A stretch of 5,936 nucleotides of DNA from an uncultured Collinsella sp. (GTDB lineage Bacteria > Actinomycetota > Coriobacteriia > Coriobacteriales > Coriobacteriaceae). The notes under the pieces are model-generated. The model was not told the origin of the DNA. It ran no database searches and saw nothing but the letters and a program-made list of their open reading frames with translations. The DNA lies in NCBI GenBank assembly GCA_900549335.1, contig UROJ01000097.1, forward strand, positions 1-5,936, given 5' to 3'. This document shows, one piece after another, positions 1 through 5,936 of this stretch (position 1 is its first letter; the number at the start of each line of letters is the position of its first letter). The position numbers were made by a program, and so were the translations under genes.

Positions 1-648
1 GGAATCGTGCTGAATGTTGCTATCCTCGTCGATATAGGCGTGAACGTTATACACCACGCGGTCGATCTTATCGTTGAGCAACGCGTTGGTCGCAAGCGCC
101 GCGGCCTGAATCTGCCCGTTGGACAGCAGCTCGAGCTCGTTGGCAGACGATGTGTCCAACACCGTCACCTCGACCGTGCCCGTGCGTTCATCGGCTTCAT
201 CGACGGTAAAGTCGAGCGGGAACTGCGTAAAGCCGTTGCCCCATTCAAGTCCACCCTTGAGCGCGGTCGAAACGGTATCGACCGAAACGCTCTCGGACAG
301 GTTGGCGGTATTCAGACGGCGCATCACGCCGTAGCCGATCTGCATGCCCACGATCAGCACCAAAATACCGATGACCACGGCCATCGCGGTCTTCGTAATG
401 GTATGGCTCACCTGCGAGCCCGAAGGATCGTCCTCGGACAGCGGGTCGATATGTTTTGCCTGGCTCGCGCGGTCCTCGCTGCGCAGCTGCGCTAGCGCCG
501 CTTTGTCACCGCGCTTGGCCGCGGCCTCCTTCTCACGCATGCGCTCAGTTCGCTTTTTGGCAAGCGTCGGATCCAAGACGCCGGATGCATCGATTTCGGA
601 GAATAACTCCGTCACTTCTTCCGGAGTCAAAGGGTTCTTGTCAGCCAT
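1..648 (-). CDS. Unrecognised single-pass membrane protein, C-terminus cut off by the window edge
   Basis: An open frame starts at an ATG (646-648) and reads without a stop to the left edge, giving 216 visible residues; the C-terminus is missing. AGGAAG (652-657) lies three bases before the ATG and supports this start. Residues 1-83 are hydrophilic. Residues about 28-66 are rich in Lys, Arg, Glu and Ala and could form a charged helix or coiled coil. One clear transmembrane segment spans about 86-108 (core AVVIGILVLIVGM). The rest, from about 109, is soluble-looking with alternating polar and hydrophobic residues (for example TGTVEVTVLDTSS), as in a beta-rich domain. With a basic N-terminal side, an N-in, C-out topology is likely but inferred. 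I do not recognise the family. The gene begins 19 bases after the exporter stop, so the two are probably cotranscribed. It could be an exporter partner or an unrelated cell-envelope protein. Confidence 0.82.
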   Translation of the reverse strand, partial: MADKNPLTPEEVTELFSEIDASGVLDPTLAKKRTERMREKEAAAKRGDKAALAQLRSEDRASQAKHIDPLSEDDPSGSQVSHTITKTAMAVVIGILVLIVGMQIGYGVMRRLNTANLSESVSVDTVSTALKGGLEWGNGFTQFPLDFTVDEADERTGTVEVTVLDTSSANELELLSNGQIQAAALATNALLNDKIDRVVYNVHAYIDEDSNIQHDS

Positions 649-667
649 AAACTTCCTGTCATATCAA

Positions 668-2440
668 TCAGTCGAGCTCGTGCGCACGCGCACCTTCGAA
701 CTGCATTCGATAGTAACGGGCATAGGTGCCGCCACGGGCGAGAAGCTCCTCGTGCGTGCCACGCTCCACAACGCGACCATGCTCAACGGTCGCAATCTCA
801 TCGGCATGCTTAATGGTAGAAAGGCGGTGGGCGATGATAATCGTGGTGCGGCCGCGTGCCAGCTCTTCGAGCGACGCCTGCACCGCCTCCTCGCTCTCGT
901 TATCCAAAGCACTCGTCGCCTCGTCCAAAATCAGGATCTTGGGGTTCTTGAGAAACACGCGCGCGATGGCAACGCGCTGCTTCTGTCCGCCCGAAAGACG
1001 GCTGCCGCGCTCGCCCACGACCGTGTCATAGCCCTGTGGAAGCGACTCGATAAAGGCATCGATGTTGGCGCGACGGGCCGCCTCGGCGATCTCTTCCGCC
1101 GTAGCGCCCGGCTTGCCGTAGGCGATGTTCTCGCCAATCGTACCGTCAAACAGATAGACATCCTGCTGCACCAGGCCGATGGCGCGACGCAGGCTCTGCT
1201 GCGTCACATCGCGCACGTCCTGGCCGTCGATGCTAATGGATCCGGCAGCCACGTCATAAAAGCGCGGCAACAGCGAACAGGTCGTGGACTTGCCACCGCC
1301 CGAAGGGCCAACCAAAGCGATGGTCTGCCCGGGCTTGATGGACAGATCCATATGGTCGATAACGGGACGCTCGTCGGCATCGCCCTCGCCCAGCTCAACG
1401 TCCTCGTAGTTAAAGCACACGTCGTGATACTCCACGGCGCCGGCAGTCACCTGCAGATCCGTGGCGCCCGGCTTGTCCTGGATATCCGGCGCGGTCGAGA
1501 GCACCTCGTCCATACGCTTAAAGCCGGCGATAGCCTTCTGATACGTTTCGGCCGAATTGACGAGCGTCTCAAGCGGCGTGCAGAACAGCGAAATATAGAG
1601 TGCAAAGGTCGCCATATCGACCGCCTGCAGCTGGCCTTGGGCAACCAGCCAACCGCCCAGCAGCACCACGATTACGTACAGCACGCCCGAGAGCAGGCCA
1701 TACGTCGCGGTATAGACGCCCATGGCGTGATACATGTTCTCCTTGGACGAAAGATAGCGATTGTTTGAGGCGCGGAACTTGAAGCGTTCGGTCTCCTCAT
1801 TGGCAAAGCTCTTGACCACACGCATGCCCGCCAGCGAATCCTGCAGCTGCGCATTGATGCCGCTGATTTTTTTGCGGTTGTCGCTAAAGACCTCGCGCAT
1901 GCGCATGTTCTGCCAAAACATGATGACCGCAAACGCCGCCGTCACCACGGCCATGGCGAGCGCCAGCACCGGGGCAATGGTAAAGAGGATCACAAATGAG
2001 CCGATGATCTCGATGCCGCAGATGATGATCCACTCGGGCACGTGGTGCGCCGCCTCGCAGATATCGAACAGGTCGTTGACCACGCGGCTCATCATGTCGC
2101 CCGAGCTGTTGCGGTCGAAGTATGCAAAGCTAAAGCGCTCATACTGGTCGAACAGGTCCTCGCGCATTTTGGACTCCATACGCGCGCCCATCACGTGACC
2201 CCAATAGCTCACAAAATAGCGGCAGGCGCAGCGGACGGCATACATCAGCACCAAGCCCACCGCGATCATGCCGAGCGCCTGCATAATGGCAGCCTGACCC
2301 TGAGTAAATAGCCCACCGGTCAAATTGCGCAGAATAATGGGGAACGCCAGGTCAATGGCGGCAAGCACCAGAGCACAAACAGTATCAGCAACAAAAAGCC
2401 CCATCTGGGGCTCGTAATACGAAAGAAACCTCTTAAACAT
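668..2440 (-). CDS. ABC exporter half-transporter (membrane domain fused to ATPase), substrate unknown
   Basis: This 590-residue protein has the usual size and order of a type I (MsbA-like) ABC exporter half, which would work as a dimer in the cytoplasmic membrane. The N-terminal membrane domain (about 1-310) has likely helices near 13-35, 52-75, 134-156, 157-177, 245-267 and 275-295, plus the family motif FDRNSSGDMMSRVVND (108-123). The ATPase domain has an A-loop Tyr345, Walker A GPSGGGKST (378-386), a Q-loop around Gln425-426, signature LSGGQ (482-486), Walker B ILILDE (502-507) with Glu507, D-loop SALD (510-513) and H-loop His538. All catalytic residues are present, so it should be active. 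An acidic stretch (346-357) sits between the A-loop and the next strand. GAGGA (2445-2449) lies four bases before the ATG. It follows a putative terminator and precedes the membrane protein by 19 bases. Sequence alone does not tell lipid, peptide or drug export apart. Having only one half-transporter visible suggests a homodimer. Confidence 0.95.
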   Translation of the reverse strand: MFKRFLSYYEPQMGLFVADTVCALVLAAIDLAFPIILRNLTGGLFTQGQAAIMQALGMIAVGLVLMYAVRCACRYFVSYWGHVMGARMESKMREDLFDQYERFSFAYFDRNSSGDMMSRVVNDLFDICEAAHHVPEWIIICGIEIIGSFVILFTIAPVLALAMAVVTAAFAVIMFWQNMRMREVFSDNRKKISGINAQLQDSLAGMRVVKSFANEETERFKFRASNNRYLSSKENMYHAMGVYTATYGLLSGVLYVIVVLLGGWLVAQGQLQAVDMATFALYISLFCTPLETLVNSAETYQKAIAGFKRMDEVLSTAPDIQDKPGATDLQVTAGAVEYHDVCFNYEDVELGEGDADERPVIDHMDLSIKPGQTIALVGPSGGGKSTTCSLLPRFYDVAAGSISIDGQDVRDVTQQSLRRAIGLVQQDVYLFDGTIGENIAYGKPGATAEEIAEAARRANIDAFIESLPQGYDTVVGERGSRLSGGQKQRVAIARVFLKNPKILILDEATSALDNESEEAVQASLEELARGRTTIIIAHRLSTIKHADEIATVEHGRVVERGTHEELLARGGTYARYYRMQFEGARAHELD

Positions 2441-2470
2441 GCAGTCCTCGGAGATAAAACAATAACGTAA

Positions 2471-2510
2471 GACCCTGGGGCAAATAATCAGTAGTGTTTG
2501 CCCCAGGGTC
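2471..2510 (-). terminator. Probable intrinsic terminator after the Nudix gene (perfect 14-bp hairpin)
   Basis: A perfect inverted repeat has arms at 2471-2484 and 2497-2510 (14 bp) around a 12-base loop. On the minus strand it begins 10 bases after the Nudix stop codon and is followed by a T-rich but interrupted stretch (TTACGTTATTGTTTT, 2456-2470). Position, stem strength and T-richness fit an intrinsic terminator of the purD-Nudix unit. The T-run is not clean, so termination may be partial. I found no convincing promoter between this hairpin and the exporter start, so readthrough could supply exporter transcription. Confidence 0.7.
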
Positions 2511-2520
2511 GCCCTCGCTT

Positions 2521-3216
2521 TTAAAGCTCAGTTCCGCCCAGCCTGTGTGCGATGCTGTCACAGGCCAAGGCGCCTACGACGGTCTTGGCGTCTTCGATCT
2601 TGCCGTCGAGCACGGCGTCAATCAGCTCGTGCAGCGGCACCAGGTCCACGTTGACAAACTCGTCATCATCGGGGTTGGGCGCATCAAACTCGAGCTTGGT
2701 AGCCAAGTAGATGTGGATGATCTCATCGCAAAAACCGCAGGACGTGACAATCGACGTCAAAAAGCGAATGCGACCGGCCCTAAAGCCCGTCTCCTCATGC
2801 AGTTCGCGCTTGGCGCAATCGAGCGGGTCCTCGCCTGGATCGAGCTTGCCGGCGGGAATCTCGACCGTCACGCGGTCGATGGCGGTGCGGTACTGACGCA
2901 CCAGTACGATCTTGCCGCTCTCGGTAAGCGCCACAACGGCCGCCGCGCCCGGATGGCGAACGATATCGCGGGCGCTGCGGTGACCGTTGGGCAGCTCAAC
3001 TTCAAGACGGTGGACGTCGAGGATCTTGCCCTTCCAGGCGCACTCCTCCGAAAGAATCCTCTCGTGCAGCTCGGCATCGTGCGGGTCGTCATCGCCCAGC
3101 ACCAGCGCCGGCTCGTCAGCGACCTCGCCACCAGGCTGGCCCTCGGCGTGCCCATACACGCGGCTGTCCTCCTCGACGATCTGCGCGTCCACGAGCTCTT
3201 CGTTCTTCTCGTCCAT
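2521..3216 (-). CDS. Nudix hydrolase, probable ADP-ribose pyrophosphatase
   Basis: The protein (231 residues from the chosen start) carries a complete Nudix box: Gly123, Glu129, then RELHEETGF (137-145), matching GX5EX7REUXEEXGU. The preceding EIPAGK (119-124) and VRQYR (106-110) are typical of the ADP-ribose pyrophosphatase (NudF-like) branch, which cleaves ADP-ribose to AMP and ribose 5-phosphate using divalent metal. Glu186 in the DDDEF segment may be the downstream catalytic glutamate seen in that family; this is inferred. Two in-frame ATGs compete: 3223-3225 and 3214-3216. GAGAGGA (3226-3232) directly abuts the first but is nine bases from the second, so I chose the second; the first would add three residues. 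The first ~50 residues are strongly acidic and precede the usual fold, making the protein longer than the roughly 185-210 residues common for this family. The gene starts 21 bases after the purD stop, so the two are probably cotranscribed. Other nucleoside-diphosphate sugars are possible substrates. Confidence 0.93.
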   Translation of the reverse strand: MDEKNEELVDAQIVEEDSRVYGHAEGQPGGEVADEPALVLGDDDPHDAELHERILSEECAWKGKILDVHRLEVELPNGHRSARDIVRHPGAAAVVALTESGKIVLVRQYRTAIDRVTVEIPAGKLDPGEDPLDCAKRELHEETGFRAGRIRFLTSIVTSCGFCDEIIHIYLATKLEFDAPNPDDDEFVNVDLVPLHELIDAVLDGKIEDAKTVVGALACDSIAHRLGGTEL

Positions 3217-3225
3217 CCGTCTCAT

Positions 3226-3232
3226 TCCTCTC
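3226..3232 (-). promoter_or_regulatory. Ribosome binding site that decides the Nudix start
   Basis: GAGAGGA on the minus strand lies between the purD stop and the Nudix gene. It touches the upstream ATG (3223-3225) with no spacer but sits nine bases before the ATG at 3214-3216. The latter is the workable spacing and favours the shorter protein. Confidence 0.6.
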
Positions 3233-3237
3233 GGACT

Positions 3238-4542
3238 TTAGGCATCCCAGGCGTCGCGGCCGCGCAGCGCGCGCAGGCCGATGTCGTGACGCAGGGTCTT
3301 GCCCTCAAAATCAATCTTCTCACAGGCCTCGTAGGCAAGGTTGCGAGCGTTCTCGAACGTGTCGCCCAAAGCGGTCACGGCAAGCACGCGGCCACCATTG
3401 GTCACGAGCTGGCCGTCCACCACAGCAGTGCCCGCGTGGTACACGGTCACGTTCTCCATGGCCTCGGCATCCTCAATACCGGTGATGACCTTGCCTTTCT
3501 CGTAGCTGCCGGGATAGCCCGCGCTCGTCAGGACAACGGCCACGGCCCACTCGTCGCGCCAGTCGAGTTCAATCTGGTCGAGCTCGCAGTTGGCACAAGC
3601 CAGCATGACCTCAACCAGGTCGTTCTTAAGGCGCGGCAGCACGACCTGCGTCTCGGGGTCGCCAAAGCGGGCATTGAACTCCAGCACCTTGGGGCCGGCA
3701 GGCGTGAGCATAAAGCCACCGTACAGGCAGCCGCGGTAGTCGATACCCTCGGCAGCGAGCTCGGCCACGGTCTGCTCCATGACCGCCACCATGGTGGCGT
3801 GCTCCTCGTCAGTCACGATGGGCACCGGGCTGTAGACGCCCATGCCGCCGGTGTTGGGGCCCTTGTCGCCCTCGAGCGCGCGCTTGTGGTCCTGCGAGGT
3901 GGCCATGGGGCGCACGGTCTTGCCGTCGGTAAAGGCCAACAGCGAGCACTCGGGGCCGGTCAGCATCTCCTCGATGACCACGGTGTTGCCGGCATCGCCA
4001 AAGGTGCCGCCAAAGCACTCGCGCACGGCTTCCTCGGCCAGCTCAAGTTCGGTCGCCACGATAACGCCCTTGCCGGCGGCAAGGCCGTCAGCCTTCACGA
4101 CCAGCGGGGCGCCCTGCTCGCGTACGTAGGCGAGAGCCGAAGCCTCGTCGGTAAACGAACCATAGGCTGCCGTCGGAATGCCCGCACGCTCCATGAGCTG
4201 CTTGGAGAACAGCTTGGAGCCCTCCATCTGGGCACCCTCGGCACCCGGGCCAAAGCAGGGAATACCCGCCGCGCGCACGGCGTCGGCCACGCCCGCCACA
4301 AGCGGAGCCTCGGGGCCAATTACCACGAGTCCGCATCCGTGGCTCTGCGCAAACGCCGCCACGGCCGCAGGATCGCAGTCGTCGAGAACAACGTTCTCGC
4401 CGCAGCTCGCGGTGCCGCCGTTGCCCGGCGCGATGTAGAGCTTGCCGGCGCGCGGTGATGCTGCGAGCTTAGCTGCCAAAGCATGCTCACGGCCGCCGCT
4501 GCCCAACAACAGGATGTCGATGGTTTGAGTGTCCGCCTTCAA
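3238..4542 (-). CDS. purD: Phosphoribosylamine-glycine ligase (GAR synthetase)
   Basis: PurD joins 5-phosphoribosylamine and glycine using ATP to form glycinamide ribonucleotide, the second step of de novo purine synthesis, in the cytosol. From a TTG start (4540-4542) the protein is 434 residues, close to the 429 of E. coli PurD. Visible motifs are the N-terminal [12 protein letters not shown] (11-22), GPEAPLVAG (76-84), the ATP-grasp [11 protein letters not shown] (150-160), [18 protein letters not shown] (218-235) and the family signature RFGDPETQ (292-299) with the metal-binding Glu and Asn just before it (LEFNA). The C-terminal domain is complete. The TTG is chosen because GAGGAGG lies five bases upstream and because the protein then begins just before the conserved first strand. 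The frame stays open upstream across the hairpin into purA, but those residues do not look like PurD. The Nudix gene follows closely. No purine riboswitch or clear operator is visible upstream. Confidence 0.97.
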   Translation of the reverse strand: MKADTQTIDILLLGSGGREHALAAKLAASPRAGKLYIAPGNGGTASCGENVVLDDCDPAAVAAFAQSHGCGLVVIGPEAPLVAGVADAVRAAGIPCFGPGAEGAQMEGSKLFSKQLMERAGIPTAAYGSFTDEASALAYVREQGAPLVVKADGLAAGKGVIVATELELAEEAVRECFGGTFGDAGNTVVIEEMLTGPECSLLAFTDGKTVRPMATSQDHKRALEGDKGPNTGGMGVYSPVPIVTDEEHATMVAVMEQTVAELAAEGIDYRGCLYGGFMLTPAGPKVLEFNARFGDPETQVVLPRLKNDLVEVMLACANCELDQIELDWRDEWAVAVVLTSAGYPGSYEKGKVITGIEDAEAMENVTVYHAGTAVVDGQLVTNGGRVLAVTALGDTFENARNLAYEACEKIDFEGKTLRHDIGLRALRGRDAWDA

Positions 4543-4547
4543 GGGTG

Positions 4548-4554
4548 CCTCCTC
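4548..4554 (-). promoter_or_regulatory. purD: Strong ribosome binding site that decides the purD TTG start
   Basis: GAGGAGG on the minus strand, five bases before TTG at 4540-4542. It is the best Shine-Dalgarno match in the window, which may compensate for the weak TTG start codon. No in-frame ATG lies nearby to compete with it. Confidence 0.8.
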
Positions 4555-4596
4555 TATGGATGAATGGCCCGCTCCGCGCGAGCCCTTTGCAAGCAA

Positions 4597-4638
4597 ATAT
4601 ACCCCTCGGCCGCCCGTCCGGGCTGCAAAGGGGTATAT
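4597..4638 (-). terminator. Hairpin in the purA-purD gap, probable terminator after purA
   Basis: A perfect 10-bp outer stem pairs 4597-4606 with 4629-4638. A GC-rich inner stem pairs 4609-4610 with 4625-4626 and 4612-4615 with 4620-4623 around a four-base loop, with a mismatch at 4611/4624. It begins 22 bases after the purA stop on the minus strand. The AU-rich foot of the stem runs into TTTGCTT, a short and broken T-tract, so it is a weak-to-moderate intrinsic terminator. The remaining gap to the purD ribosome binding site (4555-4596) holds no promoter I can defend. Confidence 0.62.
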
Positions 4639-4660
4639 CGCAATAACCAAATAGTCCCGA

Positions 4661-5936
<1,276 letters not shown>

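Noticed and set aside
344..1768. A 474-codon plus-strand open frame antisense to the exporter and the membrane protein.
   Set aside because: It overlaps the exporter, whose motifs are all intact, shows no domain of its own, and spans the junction of two minus-strand genes.
2494..4458. A 654-codon open frame on the plus strand, antisense to both purD and the Nudix gene.
   Set aside because: It crosses two well-supported genes and their junction, has no recognisable domain, and its composition (rich in Ala, Gly, His, Leu, Val) is typical of the antisense shadow of GC-rich codons.
4586..4597. Small palindrome (TTTGC, two bases, GCAAA) between the hairpin and purD as a possible operator.
   Set aside because: Arms of only five bases with no second copy near the other genes; this is within what chance gives.
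4543..4660. Purine riboswitch or PurR-type operator upstream of purD.
   Set aside because: The gap is accounted for by the hairpin and ribosome binding site. I see no purine-aptamer three-way junction or recognisable operator.

Overview
The window reads as an ordinary chromosomal segment of a GC-rich, Gram-positive-like bacterium. Gene content, protein style and Shine-Dalgarno use fit an actinobacterium of the Coriobacteriia, with Collinsella as my best guess. That guess rests on general resemblance and was not tested by any search. All five genes lie on the minus strand, so the order of transcription is from high to low coordinates. There is no sign of mobile elements, CRISPR arrays, tRNA or rRNA.

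In transcription order the layout is as follows. (1) purA, adenylosuccinate synthetase, lacks only its first few codons, which lie beyond the right edge (stop at 4661). (2) A 118-base gap holds a GC-rich hairpin that looks like a terminator (4597-4638). (3) purD, phosphoribosylamine-glycine ligase, starts at a TTG behind a strong ribosome binding site (4542 to 3238). (4) A Nudix hydrolase of the ADP-ribose pyrophosphatase type follows closely (3216 to 2521). (5) An 80-base gap holds a perfect 14-bp hairpin, probably the terminator of the purD-Nudix unit (2471-2510). (6) A full-length ABC exporter half-transporter follows (2440 to 668). (7) Nineteen bases later comes an unrecognised single-pass membrane protein whose C-terminus runs off the left edge (648 to before 1).

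Functionally, purA and purD belong to purine nucleotide synthesis: PurD makes glycinamide ribonucleotide early in the IMP pathway, and PurA commits IMP to AMP. The Nudix enzyme probably splits ADP-ribose into AMP and ribose 5-phosphate, a purine nucleotide and the precursor of PRPP, so its place beside purD makes metabolic sense. The exporter and the membrane protein look like a separate two-gene transcription unit with unknown substrate.

I did not find a clearly new biological system. The points most worth a second look are the unrecognised membrane protein paired with the exporter, the two intergenic hairpins (one with a competing alternative pairing), and the acidic N-terminal extension of the Nudix protein.
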